Positions 12,166 to 24,099 of a stretch of DNA of 64,000 bases are shown in pieces; positions within the stretch are counted from its first letter, which is position 1; the number at the start of each line of letters is the position of its first letter. The notes under the pieces are model-generated. The model worked only from the letters and a program-made list of their open reading frames with translations. It did no database searches and was not told where the DNA came from. The translations under genes were made by a program, and so were the position numbers. Source of the DNA: Epiperipatus broadwayi (lineage: Eukaryota; Onychophora; Udeonychophora; Euonychophora; Peripatidae). The stretch lies in contig JAQFVV010000013.1 of NCBI GenBank assembly GCA_028023455.1, positions 9,826,411-9,890,410 on the forward strand, written 5' to 3'.

Positions 12166-13011
12166 ATTTTCGTCCAGAAGCATGACTTTTCCTGTTATTT
12201 TAGGCTATTATGTCAGCACCGCAAACTTTTTCATATTAGTATTTCTTTTGCTTCATGACCCAGTTTTAATGCTCTAATATTAAAAGTGCGCTCTGCTCAA
12301 ATATATATATATATATATGCCAAATATTACTAGCTAGATTAATTACTAATATTATTTTAGTTTTATTATACATTCCCATCATCATATTTTGTTATTCATC
12401 TATTTAAGAGTATTTGCCTTGGGAAAAATAAAACGTTCTTCTTACCAGCGCTAATTAACAGAAGTTTCATTAAATATTTTGTCATATAATCAAATGTCAT
12501 TTTCAAATATGTTTTTCAAATGTATTTTATTTATTGTCCCGACCTCAGTGGCGTGAAAATAGTTTGTATTATATCTGTAAGGAATCTCGGAACGCTTCCC
12601 TAAATAATGTTATTCACCACGTTTCAGAACCGTAATCCAAAGAGTTAATAGCAATCTTATGTAATTCTTTCTAATAATCGATTGGCATCTTAATATTGGA
12701 CCCACCAAAGATGTGTGCTCATTTATCATATATTATTTAGCTAACAAAGAGCATATGAGAAATAAAAGCGTGAATGACACTATGTAATCATCTTCTGTTT
12801 ACTCATTCATGCACACACTAATGTATATAATTAAGTCATTATGGAAATAATTTGTCATTATATTAAACTATATTTTTACTGTCTAACTTATTTGAGTAGT
12901 TCGAATTCCTTTTTTCCACTTTTAAAAGTACACCCATACTTATATATATATATATTAGTTTAGTCATAGTAATAGATGTCTCATTGTTTTCTTTGCTTTG
13001 CTAGTGGGTCG
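12166..13011. other. AT-rich sequence, (AT)n tracts
   Basis: (AT)n runs occur near 12300-12319 and 12941-12955. No gene was recognised. Confidence 0.5.
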
Positions 13012-13230
13012 GATTAAAATTAATTCTCATGTGCCATCACTATTATATTATTCATTAGGTGTTTGATCTGGGGCTTAGAGAGTGGGTTCGAATTCAGGCT
13101 GGTCCCTGACCTAAATCTCGGGTTTGACTGGGTTTGAAGTACATTTTGTGAGTTCCAGCTCATGTTGGATGGATAAACATGTTTTGACCAGTACAATATA
13201 TATATATATTGTAATGCTACAGGCATTATT
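13012..13230 (+). repeat. tRNA-like SINE or short element next to (TA)n
   Basis: A perfect B-box-like GGTTCGAATTC sits at 13085-13095 after an A-box-like TGATCTGGGGCTTAG. The body is less AT-rich than the flanks and stops at an (AT)n tract around 13195-13210, which is followed by GTAATGCTACAGGCATTA. That last string resembles the end of the 2.1-kb repeat. The tRNA origin is inferred from the boxes only. Confidence 0.35.
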
Positions 13231-13839
13231 TATAATGATGTGGAAATTGAAGGAATCATGGGATAAATGGAAAACCACCTCATCATCTCCATTGATTCCA
13301 ATCAAATATAAGAGTAAATAGGATAAATAAAAATATATAAGCAGCAAGTATAAATACATAAAGTAAAATATAGAATGAATGATGAATGACCACATGAAAT
13401 AATATAAGTATATTATAATATACTAATAATTTGCACTGCCACAATTATATCACCAGCAATTACATTAATAGTAATCAAATCATCAATCAACAGTCGACAA
13501 TTATCCTTTGTGACTGAATTTAGGGCATGATATACAATAATTATTTGGATATATATATACTTCTAATCTATTTCTCATAACAAAAGAATAATGCTGGGAT
13601 ATTGATACATGATGATCACTATCAATGCTCTGGCCATATGGTATCATCAGTATCCCAGACAACTGTAAACTTAATTTCTAATAAAAAAAATTGCAGTGAA
13701 TGAACTGTAAAAGTGATATCTTTGTGCCATCCAGAGTTATCATCTGAATGTCCAAATACAAACATAAACCTCACATTTCAAGAAGCAAGAACTCTAGGAA
13801 CTGTGATTACAAAAAAAAAAAAAAAAAAGATAACTATAG

Positions 13840-15640
13840 CAGCTTATTTTTATTTTAAATAATTTTACTGGAATAATTTAAAAATCCCTAAAATACTAAG
13901 CTGTAACTATAATTTTTATGGATCATAGTAACTGAGAGTTAATGAAATTAACACAAAGGTTACTAGTTTTTCTCATCCATATTGCTTGCTCTGAAAAGTA
14001 TTACTCTATAGATGATATGTGAAGATCATAATTAGGTCTCAATCAGTATTGTAGTTTTTTAGAGCGGATATTTATGCAAATTACCTTTTAATTTTTTAAA
14101 TGCTTGAACCTTCACTTCTCTTCTTTGAGCAGTAGTTTATAAAAAATTATTCCAGTTCAATTCTCTTATGAATGAACCCTTAGTGATAATTTACTAAGCT
14201 CAAGAAAGCTTATAACTCTTTTACATTTGCTAATATCTTAGCTTTTAAGATTTCTCTAATTTTTATTTTATTAAGGTGAATTTTTAAAATATTTATCTAA
14301 AATCCAAAGAATTCAGATTTCTTTTTACCTCAAATTAATTTTTTTCTTTGTTAAGTGTAATTCTTAGCTGCCCAAATTTTTAGAAGACCCGTTCTGTTTT
14401 GAAAGTTATTCTTTTAATGATTTAGGAAATCAGATGCTAAATGATCTACAAACTATTAGAATATTATTTGAGTCACAGATACCAGAATATTATCCATTTA
14501 ATATACAATATTTGCACATGATGAGTTTTATCCTTGCATTCCAAATGTTGATAGTTGTTTTGGCTACTTTTCTGACCTACCTCTGCTTATTCATTTGATT
14601 AGATCATGGTACTCTCATTACTCTTGATCCAATTTGATATCATTTTGCTATTCAACTCATTTTTCAGTGTTAGTAAAATTTATTTCAGTTTCTGGATCTC
14701 AGTTATACCTGCCTGCTGAATTACTTTTCCTTTCATAATATACTTCAATTTGTAACTGTAAGCTAATGTAAAATTCAAGCAAAGAGTGGGTTTCTAACTA
14801 ATAAATATGCCTAACAATGGCTTATGATCTGTTATTATTGAAGTGATTTGGCCATTAAGATATTAATGGAATCTTTTTATTCTAAATATTATTAATTATT
14901 TTCAACATTAGATAATGTTCTGAATGCATACACTATTGCTATTTCTCCATTACATGTTGGACAACTCAGCAGCTCTTAAATCATATTCAGAAGCATCAAT
15001 GATAAATATTACTTCAAGATTGCAGTTTTGATGAGTAAATGGTTGTTTGTAATAAATCAGTACAATTTTGAAGTTAAAAAAGTAATATTTTTGGTTAAAT
15101 GCATTCTCTTGGTTTTTAATTCCATTTTGGGGTATTGTGTTTTATTCTTTAGAAAATGTTAGCAGTAGTTTACAAATTTAAGAAAAAAAGTAAAACTAAC
15201 TTTTGTGGGTATTGAAACATTTTGGATTGCTCACATCTTCTCAGGAACAGACAATTTATGCTTTTCACTAATTATATGTGCAAAAAAACTTTAGTTCATA
15301 AGTATGCCATACCTTTATTGTTCATTTGTATTCTGAATATCCCTAATTTCAAGAGCCCTCATTTATTGGTTTACCTAGAAGTATATCATTGAAATATGGA
15401 ATAATGTCATCTATATTTTGGAATAGGATATCAATTTATGCTTGAAATACATGTGGAACTGTTGTTATACCAGAAATATAGATTATTACTATAAAACCGG
15501 TCAAATTTGGGTAGTTATTGTCATCATTTTTATGATCCTTTGTTTGCAGGAGAAATATGTCTTCTGTTAAATATTCTTGCTTTGGTTAGTTTTTTTTCCA
15601 AAAGTAAATGATTAAAAAAAAAGTCTCTGACAATTCAGCT
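13840..15640 (-). pseudogene. Ty3/gypsy-type pol relic (reverse transcriptase, RNase H)
   Basis: No long ORF remains, but the minus strand shows pol motifs in the right order. These are FSGITTVPHVF (near 15450), a catalytic-loop relic PYFNDILL (plus 15376-15400, from the usual YLDDIL), then ISEK and LSVPE. Next come LLRKN, IDASEY (plus 14983-14997) and ITDHKPLLGIF (about 14811-14838, start of RNase H). Further down, at about 14150-14260, a second thumb-like piece reads NVKEL-AFLSLVNYH with in-frame stops. That implies a second, nested or tandem copy. No LTR pair, protease or integrase could be placed. It is dead: stops and frameshifts are frequent. Confidence 0.6.
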
Positions 15641-17111
15641 CGTTATTTGTATAAATAAATGTTGTTTCTATTCTTTCTCTGAAGCAGCAACTTATTTTTG
15701 ATAGTTAATTAGAAATATTTTTAAAATTTATGATTATTTTATTTTGATATACATTAAATTAAACTTTTTGGAATATAACACTACCTTTATTCAAATAGTT
15801 TTGAAACTAATTAATCTTTAATCAACTTTTCGTTATTCTAAAACTAATAACTTTAATTAGTTTTCGATTGCAATATTACTTTGCATTACAATATAATGCT
15901 ATCTAGATGTATAGAATTTTATATTAAGAAATATTTTTGAACTCATATTTTTAACTTCTGAAGAAGCAGCAATCCATTGCGTAGTCACATTTAACAGTGG
16001 ATCTAAACATATATACATATGACAACATTTTAAATTTATATTTTCAAAAACTAGTAATTAACTAAAAAAAAAACCCCCGCTTAATGCAGCAGCCCATATT
16101 TTGTACATAATAACTAGAAATCAAAGACTAACTGCAGTTTTCAACAATCCAAATTAATCAGTAGATCTGCTTACTTAAATCTAACATTAACTTTTAAAAT
16201 TATTGGTATGTTTTCCGTATTTTAAGTATAAAAACCGGTATCAATTCAAATTACATAATTTAGGTAAAATTTACCAAATCTCTTGTAAAAATATTATAAA
16301 CTATTTATTTCCTAAAAATAACGTAAATGGATTTTTACAGTTGTTGCAATATGTATCAATAATAATAATTTACTATGGAAAAGTATAAATACGAGTTTTT
16401 ATTTTAAAATCGAAAGTCAAAACATTTATCAATAAAATTTGGTGTTTTAACCGACATAACGCAGAAGTTTGTACGTTTTTCATGGATTCCATTAAGATTT
16501 TGAAGCAGTAGTTGTTTGCATTATGCCTTTAATATCCACCTTCCGCTTTTTATTACGGTATTAAAATTTAATTTATTTATCATATGATGAAATGCATAAA
16601 AAGTTTGTTTTGCACTTTCTCCAGCTAGAATCGATCGAGTAACTTTTAGCTCTACAGATATCTAGTACATTATTACAATTTGATCTTAGATATTTTGGGA
16701 CGCTAATTTTTTTTAAGATAGTTAAAATTAATCACTTCGCTTTTTTTTTTTTTTTAAAAAAGAAACTTCACTTTTAATAAAAAAACAAACAGGGGGAAAT
16801 ATGAGAAATATAAAGTTTAGAATTGTTAAGCAGTAATTATCATAACTTGTTAATCGTAATAAATAACAGTACTTGTACAACAATTAATAAATATTTCATT
16901 AATTAAAAAAAAAAGATATTTCATTAATTTTTTTATATATCCTACATAAAGCATGAAATTGTATAAAAGTACTAAATCCTACTATTAGTTCTTTTCATGA
17001 CTTACATTTTCATTCAACGAAACTTTATATTTATGGTGGTATCTCTGTTGAAAAGTTTTGGAGTTAGTATCTTATTTTTAAGACACCATATTGTTTGAAA
17101 TGTAACTTAGC
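15641..17111. other. AT-rich sequence, nothing recognised
   Basis: Short ORF 16203-16388 has no motif. Homopolymer A, T and C runs are present. Confidence 0.5.
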
Positions 17112-17330
17112 AACCATCTGAGTTTAGCGGCGGGAAGAAAAAATACTTTGCAATATTTGTGCTTAATATTAAAAACACTTTATTTAGTTTATAAATAACC
17201 TTTTTAATAGTTATAGTTTAATTATATTAAATCTTACAATAGTGAGAAAAAAATCACCAGATTGCATTGCAGAAATTTTGCTGCTGCGAATTGGTGTGTG
17301 AATATTTTCCCGCTAAAATGTTTCATTTTA
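17112..17330. mobile_element. possible short MITE
   Basis: TTTAGCGGCGGGAAG near 17124 is matched in inverse by TTTTCCCGCTAAAATG near 17306-17321, bracketing about 200 AT-rich bases. GC-containing inverted ends around an AT-rich core fit a miniature DNA element. No target duplication was established. Confidence 0.35.
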
Positions 17331-18769
17331 AAGTTTTTAATTATTTCCCTTTCATTTTTATTGTAGTTGTTTATTCATAGATTTAATTAATTTTGATTGA
17401 TTGTTTGTAAAGACTTTTAAAGAGTAAAAATTAAACTTATTTAGTAATAACCCATCTAGATAACTTATTGAATTGTTTGTTTGGGGTTTTGAGGTATTTT
17501 TGTGTTTTAATAGACATTTTTCTTATTCGTAGCAAGCATAGGTGATTTTAAAAGATGTTTATAATATTGTACTTACTAGGTTGTTTAAACAGATCACACA
17601 CAAACATGTAACTGAATGAATGACTGGTTAGTTAGCCACACCAATTCTTAGAGAAGACCAACAATTATTTTATCACTACACAGTTTTTCATCCCAAATGG
17701 ATCTCGGGTGTCCCAGTAATTTATTATGGTGTTACTAGTCATTCTTGTTTAATTCATTTTATTTAATAACTGCAGTGCATTAATATGTATACATTTTTAA
17801 TTTATTAGCTTAGCTTATTAAAAAAAGTTTTTGATTTGTTTGTAATAAGTTATAATTATTTTTAAATACCCATTTATTAATTTTATTTTTCTGCAATCTT
17901 GCCCTTAAAAAATTCTTTGTGCATGTATAAAAAAATTAGATTATTCGGCAATGGGCAGCAGATTGAAAGAATTGTCAATTTGCTATGTATTATAATAGGA
18001 TTTTAACTTAAAACCAGTCCAAAGACTGGTGATTGTTTTATCAGTGTCTAAACCTATTGCATAATGTTAATCCAGCAACAGTAATATTTCTTGCTCATCA
18101 TCATTCATTCTCATATATATCCCTCTATTATAAGCATATGTCTAATTACATATAAAGTTGATATAGTCTAAAAGATTTGAGTTCTCTGCAAATTTTTCAT
18201 TTGTTTTGGATTGGTACAATTTATCAAGATCCAGTCTGATGCCACCTCTTTGAGAAATGGCCAAGAACCCAGGGTCAGACTTTCATTCATCGTGTGATAA
18301 TCTCATCAGCACTGAATAGTAGCTTGGGATACAAGAAACTCAACCATGATATTGTATTCCTTAATTACCATATTACTTCAAATATAAATTGCACTTTTTT
18401 TCCAAAGTTTTGGACCCCTAAAGAGAGGTGCAATATATATTAAATTTGAAGCAAAAATTTTTAACATTTTATTTCTGTGAATTTTTGCTTTACATCATAC
18501 ATGCACATAGTATTACAATCATTTCCTGTGTAGAATATTGTGTTAAACCTTATTAATCAACATTTTTTAGATTAATTTTTTAATGGCTTTAACTTTCTCT
18601 CATCCCACTACTTTTAACATTATTTTGCTGATTTTACTGGTATTTTATCAAGAAAAGTTTACCAAATAACCTTTAGAATATTTTTACAACCAATAAATCA
18701 ATATGATGAGATAAGAACCTGCCTTCCAAGGCACTGGTTGATTGTTTGATGTTCTCTATACAAGACAGA
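17331..18769. other. AT-rich sequence with an unclassified less-AT-rich patch
   Basis: A small hairpin (CCAGTCCAAAGACTGG) sits at about 18015. A patch at 18200-18350 is less AT-rich and could be a repeat fragment, but nothing identifies it. Confidence 0.35.
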
Positions 18770-19000
18770 GCCTGTCAAAATTTTGACAATTCCGATGTTT
18801 TCATTTTGATCTTTAAAATGAAAATGAATGTTTTAGAATCTTTTAATGTATTTTGCTGATGTTGGCAGTTTTGATAGCTTCATTTTGATTTTTAAAATGA
18901 AAATGAATTTTTAGAATTATTTAATGTTATTTTGCCAATGTTGATAATTTTGATGTTTTCATTTTGAATTTCAAAGTGAAAATGAATGTTTTAGAATCTT
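18770..19000 (+). repeat. three imperfect tandem repeats of about 90 bp
   Basis: Each unit contains TTTTGAT(G/A)(T/G)(T/C)TTCATTTTGA, AAAATGAAAATGAAT and TTTTAGAAT. Three units are visible before the Merlin element. No coding sense was found. Confidence 0.7.
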
Positions 19001-19080
19001 TCTTTACACATTTTTAATTTTTTTCAGAAAATATTTGTAAAAATATAAATTATTTTAGAAGAATGATTTAGATTTTATTA

Positions 19081-19088
19081 GAAAAATA
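19081..19088. repeat. left target-site duplication of Merlin
   Basis: GAAAAATA, matched by GAAAAATG on the right with one mismatch. Confidence 0.75.
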
Positions 19089-19378
19089 AGTAAAACTGAC
19101 TTATAGCGGCTTGAACACTTTGCCCTCTATTTTTAAAAAATTTAACTACTTCCCCCTCCCCCTAATAACTGTATCCAAATTTAATAAGTGTATGTAACTA
19201 TATGTAAGTCTAAATGTTAATAAAAAAAAAATTAAAAAAAAAACTTACATTAACATGCGTATTTTTCACTTATAGCAGTCTTTGCTGTATATATAACTGT
19301 AAATAAATTACGTATATTAACTCTAAATGTTTTTACATAAAGAAGAATAAATAACAAAAAAATGAACTTACATTTTTA
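19089..19378. repeat. Merlin left terminal inverted repeat
   Basis: This arm pairs along its length with 20595-20869, with small length differences in the A/T runs. The inner end holds the C-terminal stop of the transposase frame. Confidence 0.85.
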
Positions 19379-20338
19379 GGAGTAGTTTGAAGCTACACAA
19401 GTGAGGAAATGCACAAAAATGTCACATTGGTGCAGATTTCTGAAAGAAAATTCCTGCAGGTAGAATGAGAACAAAAGTCTGCATCTCAAATTGGTATTTT
19501 AGCTTATGCTTTGCTCTCATCCACAGATTTTCCACATTGTTTGTGTGTATAAGCTCGTCCTCCGGGTCAACAAAGTTGTGTTGATGGATGACGACAGAGT
19601 GGAGATAGACACCATTCGAAAGATCGCTAATATTATACGCACGCCAGCCGTCACTGATAATATGGGTTCCAGGCAAAAGATGTTGCTGGATGAGTGCTTC
19701 CAGGGTGTCAACCGATTTGTCTGTGATTTTAGATAGGAAACATTTTTTCGAGCCTCTTTCTATTCCACCGAACACCCAACGGCCTTCTCTGAATACCCCT
19801 CTGTTGTATTTCTGATGGAAGAAATACGACTCGTCGATTTCAACTATCTGTGGTTCACCGTTGGCATCAAATCCGCCGAGAAGTGCTAAATTTCTGTCAA
19901 AATATGTAGCACATTCTTCCTGGCAAAAATTACACCAGTCTATGATCACTCATTCGCTGACCTCCGTCTCGCGAACATGTGAATGGGCACATTATACGAC
20001 CAGCAAAATGCTATATGAACAATGGTGTTCAAACACAGATGGCTGCGGAAAAAAAATGAGCCACTTCTTACTGCTGTGCATTGTTGACACATTTTGCTTT
20101 GCCATCTGACACCATCTATGCTGGCTGAATATTTTACCAGTGAACATTGAATGTTGCAGCGCAGACATAGCAAGCTGTTCTTTAACAGATGCCTCCTGGC
20201 CAGCCACTTCATGGTCAATTCCACAGTTTGCAATTGTTCTATCAGATGACGAGTATTCCAGGTTTCTGCCAGAACATCCGAAACATCCATAATCTCATTT
20301 GGAGGCACTATTGTTGTGATAGCCACTCTAGCTGCCAT
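19376..20338 (-). pseudogene. Merlin-type transposase (IS1016/ISXO2-like DDE), frameshifted
   Basis: The enzyme would cut and rejoin element ends in the nucleus. Piece 1 (20338-19946, 130 codons from an ATG) has a cysteine pair set, CLRC and CQQC, like the N-terminal zinc ribbon of Merlin. Piece 2 (19949-19422, another frame) begins VIIDWCNFCQEEC. It carries the catalytic core: VEIDES (first Asp), ISDGWRAY (second Asp) and NNVENLWMRAKHKLK (third acidic region). A first shift lies at 19946-19949. A second, near 19470, moves the true C-terminus (FYLQEFSFRN, DIFVHFL) into a third frame ending at 19376. The coding region otherwise lacks stops, so decay is mild. Confidence 0.8.
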
Positions 20339-20594
20339 TTTTTATAAAGACAAAATTCCATGCGGTAAAACAAAAGTAGTTCAGAATTTTACACGTGTCA
20401 AAAATAACACGTGACCAAAGTACAGTAGTTCATAATTTTTACAGCAGGGACTTTTTGGGTGAGACTAAATAGAGTCTAAAAAGTAAGTTTTCTTACATCC
20501 ATTTTATTTATTAATCTTCATGTAAAAAATATATTTATAGTTAGATATACTTTGCAATTACATAGTGAGAATGGCGTAGTTCGACACATGGATC

Positions 20595-20869
20595 CTAAAT
20601 GTAAGTTCGTTTTTTTGTTATTTATTCTTCTTTATGTAAAAACATTTAGAGTTAATATACGTAATTTATTTACAGTTATATATATAGTAAAGACCGCTAT
20701 AAGTGAAAAATACGCATGTTAATGTAAGTTTTTTTTTTATTAACATTTAGACTTACATATAGTTACATACACCTATTAAATTTGGATACAGTTATTAGGA
20801 GGGGGAAAGTAGTTAAGTTTTTTAAAAATAGAGGGCAAAGTGTTCAAGCCGCTATAAGTCAGTTTTACC
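20595..20869. repeat. Merlin right terminal inverted repeat
   Basis: Inverse of 19089-19378. A second conserved patch, CTAAATGTAAGTTC, marks its inner end. Confidence 0.85.
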
Positions 20870-20877
20870 GAAAAATG
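20870..20877. repeat. right target-site duplication of Merlin
   Basis: GAAAAATG; see the left copy at 19081-19088. Confidence 0.75.
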
Positions 20878-20924
20878 TATAATAGCAAATTAATAATGAA
20901 ATTATGTTTTGTCTGCAATTTAAA

Positions 20925-21028
20925 TTTCTTGAAGATGATGTACCTGATAGAATAATGAAGATGAGAATTCAAGTTCTGAAAGTGAAGATGGAGAAAGTGA
21001 AAGTACCATATCTGAAGATTGTCAATAA
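20925..21028 (+). pseudogene. acidic, Ser-rich coding-like fragment
   Basis: Two overlapping frames read LEDDVPDR and then NEDENSSSESEDGES... to a TAA at about 21028, as if one base had been lost between them. It looks like the acidic C-terminal tail of some protein. A good acceptor-like TTTTTTTCAG lies left of Merlin at 19018-19027, so Merlin may have split it. The family is unknown and chance is possible. Confidence 0.2.
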
Positions 21029-21409
21029 ATTAGCTGAATTTATTGTATTTATATTAGTTACCTATTTAAGTACATGAATGCAGCTTAAATTTGGGAGCCA
21101 CTTATATTTGAAATAATATGGTACTTGATTTATAATAAGTTGTATTTATTGTTTGGATGATTTCCATCATCCAATATGAGTATTGAATATTTTTAGAAAA
21201 AATTAACTTTATTTAAATATTCCAAATATATTCAACTGATGCTGGTCTGAGCAGTGACAGTACATCAGTAGAAATTTCATATATTTATTTATGAGTTTTC
21301 TTCTGATTTCTCCACATATTTTTAAGAGCAAAGTTAATTAGTGGTTTCAATACGTTATGTATAGTCATACTAGGTTGACTTATGGGATTGTTTGCCATTA
21401 TCATGTGAG

Positions 21410-23340
21410 CAGCTTTTTTAAATTTTCTTCTTTGTACTTTTTCTTTTTATCCAATATTTTTGTGTTTTCTCAATTGAAAATATATTTATTGGTACATACA
21501 TGGTCTGCTTAGATACATCTGTTTTCTCTCTTCTAATCATCAGTTTGCAAGTGTTTTTCAATAGGATGACTGGTCTCACCAATATATGTTCTTCCTCATT
21601 CACACGATACTTCATAAATGCAGTTTTTTCTTTTCAGCATATCAAGTTTAGGTTTTGTAGATATTAGAATTCCTAGTAATGTGGTATGGCTCTGGGAAAC
21701 TGTTCTGATGTTATAGTGATTGCAGATTTTTTTTAATTTGCTATTTTTTGTATATATGGGTACACTACAGTACCAATAATCGTTTTTCATTTGATGGTTC
21801 TTTTTGTTGTCTATTTGAGGTTTTCTTAATAATAGCTGATGGATAGCCCATTTTTCAAAAGAATTGTTCTATATAGAGATCTTTTCTTTTTCAAAATTGC
21901 TGGTTTCTGAACAACTTCTTTTTCTGTTTCATAGTAATATTATAATTCCATATTTTGTGTTTCCAGTGTGATTGGATGTATAAGCTGAGTATTTGGTTTT
22001 TGGTAAACTATAGTTTTGATTTTTCTATGAGGAAGTCTTGTCACAAAAACATCTAAGAATGCCAATTTTTGTTCTTGTTCTGATTCTATTGTGAGATTAA
22101 TCGAAGAGGATATGTTGTTGATGTGTTTCCAGAAAGTTTGTAATAGTGCTTCATCATGTGGCTATACAACAAATGTATCATCTACATACCAATCCAAACT
22201 TTAGTCAGATATGAAAGAGGTTTTATGGCAGTAGTTTCAAGATCTTCCATGTAAATATTGCTAATCAGGGATGACAATGGTGAGCCCATAGACATTTTTT
22301 GATTTTGTTGGAAGAATTCTTTATTATATTGAAAGTAGGTTGTTTTTTATAGAATGTTAATAGTTCCATTATACTATCAATAAGCCATTATCACCATTTA
22401 ATCATCTCCTTACAATAGACAATGCTTCTCCACAAGGTACATTTGTGATTAAACTTTCCACATCAAAGTTTACTAGTAAGTCAGTTCTTTTAATTTTCAT
22501 ATTCTTGATTAATTCTACAAATTGCCTAGAATTCTTGACAAAGGACTGGATCTTGTGTGCCAAAGAATTAAGAACTTTAAAGAAATGTTGACAAATTTTG
22601 GCAAGGTGAATTTCTAAAACTAACAATAGGTCTTAATGGAACATGATTTTTATGGATTTTAAGTAGACCATAAAGATGAGGAATTTTGCTGAAACATGAT
22701 ATTTTATTTTTTTATGAATCACTAAAGTATTTGTGATGCTTTCTAAGTAATGCTTGTAAATTTGTTTCTGTACTCACTATTGGATTTTTTGCCACTTTTC
22801 TGTATTGACCTGCTGTGAGTTCTTTTATTTTATTATCATAATGAGTTGTATCCATTACAACTGTTTAATTGTCTTTGTCAGCAGGGAGAATAGTTGTAGA
22901 TTTATCTATTTTGACAGGTTTAATTGCTTTCCTCTCACAATAGGATATGTTTGACTTCAATTTTTGTTGCTTGTCAAGTGTTCTTTTTTTATTCCCCAGC
23001 ATAATTCTGCTGCTTATTCTAAAGGCAATTTTTGAGTGACTTCCTTGGTGGCCACCATTATATGTAATAAAGGGATATTAGATGGTGTTATGGAAAAGTT
23101 TAATCCTTTTTCAAGAACAGAAATTTCAGTATCTGTTAGATGTTTAGAACAGATTTTTAACAGATGAAACTGGTACATTGCTGGGTACATTATGATTTTT
23201 CATATGCCCATGTAGGTGGGAAAGTTTATTCTTTTAGCATTCTTTTATTTTTCCATTTAATATAGAATATGATTTCCTTACTGTATGAGAAACTCTTGTG
23301 AAGGCTTCATCAGTAAGTTTATTCTTTAGAAAACTCATTT
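21410..23340 (-). pseudogene. PLE-1 reverse transcriptase and GIY-YIG endonuclease, broken
   Basis: N-terminal block ISVLEKGLNFSITPSN near 23090, then ILPADKDN near 22880. RT motif A is VNFDVESLITNVP (22436-22475) and motif B is MGSPLSS (22279-22296). Motif C is WYVDDTFVV (YVDD at 22178-22189), followed at once by a TAG. The endonuclease begins CIYEVSCE, where a TGA replaces the usual Cys codon, then GRTYIGET (near 21580). The catalytic YVDD and YIG residues survive although several stops and shifts break the frame. The protein would have reverse-transcribed and nicked target DNA. Confidence 0.78.
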
Positions 23341-23889
23341 TACATTATTAAACGAATGCAAGGTTTGATACTTAGAAAACCTTTGAGCATTAATTCTTTC
23401 TCTTAACAGGGCTTCACTTGCTGTCTAAATAATTGGGAATGAATTGAAAGTTTTACTTGCAAAACTTTAGGAATTATTCCTTCAGATTTACAAAAGAAAG
23501 TTAATAATATTAAATTGTGCTTTCACACTTCCAACGCAAAGCTATAACAACAAATTGAAAACTAAATAAATGGCTGAGCGATTTCAAGAAGATGTACTTC
23601 TCGTATTCATAGCCAGTCTCTTTGGTCAGCTTTAGACATAATTTGTCATAATGTCTAATGTTTGATATATTGTTGAGTCCATACCAAATACTTAATGTTT
23701 GCTGAAGGTTTGAGATGATGGTGTTTTAGTTGTATTTATTGTTTGGACTATTTCCATCATCAAATATGAGTATTGAATATCTTCAGAAAAACTTAACTTT
23801 ATTTAAATATTCCAAATATATTCACCTGTTAGTAATAGTTCATCAAACAGGTTAATATATGCACAACATTTTAAGAGGTATATTATTCT

Positions 23890-23960
23890 CCTCAATTCTT
23901 CAGGTGTTTCTGGCCTGATCAGTGACAGTAACTAGCATCGGAATCGAACCTGGACCCATA
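23890..23960 (-). ncRNA. hammerhead-like core plus tRNA-like B-box in upstream PLE copy
   Basis: The minus strand has ACACCTGAAGA (core CTGAAGA, plus 23897-23903) and a GAGG/CCTC stem. A decayed GAAAC box (AAAAT) is then followed by GTTGTG, which pairs with the ACAC before the core. Just 5' of it on the minus strand lies GGTTCGATTCC. This is equivalent in position to the motifs in PLE-2 and PLE-3. The GAAA box is lost, so this copy should be inactive. Confidence 0.4.
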
Positions 23961-24099
23961 GATTCTTGAGTTTTGAATAAAAGAAAAAGAAAATTTTTCT
24001 CTTAAAAAATGGCAATTTTAAATCATAGTACATTAGAATTTAAATACAATTTTAATATTATAATTCATTGTAATATTCCTTCATTTATTTAAGCAATTA

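Larger units (their letters stand above)
19089..20869 (-). mobile_element. Merlin DNA transposon with long terminal inverted repeats
   Basis: Almost identical inverted repeats of about 280 bp (19089-19378 and 20595-20869) bracket a minus-strand transposase relic. The ends read AGTAAAACTGACTTATAGCG and GGTAAAACTGACTTATAGCG. They are flanked by an 8-bp duplication, GAAAAATA (19081-19088) and GAAAAATG (20870-20877), the length known for Merlin/IS1016 elements. High identity of the two arms argues for fairly recent insertion, yet the transposase has two frameshifts, so it is non-autonomous now. The internal ends of the repeats overlap the transposase stop codon. Confidence 0.85.
21139..23975 (-). 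mobile_element. Penelope-like element PLE-1 with partial tandem 3' copy
   Basis: The minus strand carries, in order, a PLE N-terminal region, reverse transcriptase and GIY-YIG endonuclease. The 3' terminal sequence (GATGATGGAAAT..., plus 21139-21260) recurs upstream of the 5' end at about 23727-23975. This is the direct-repeat (pLTR-like) arrangement known for Penelope elements that insert as partial tandems. The upstream copy still holds half of a tRNA-like segment with a good B-box (GGTTCGATTCC on the minus strand) and a hammerhead-like core. The downstream copy has lost that part by deletion. Confidence 0.8.

Noticed and set aside
19506-20109. Plus-strand ORFs across Merlin
   Set aside because: They are shadows of the minus-strand transposase.
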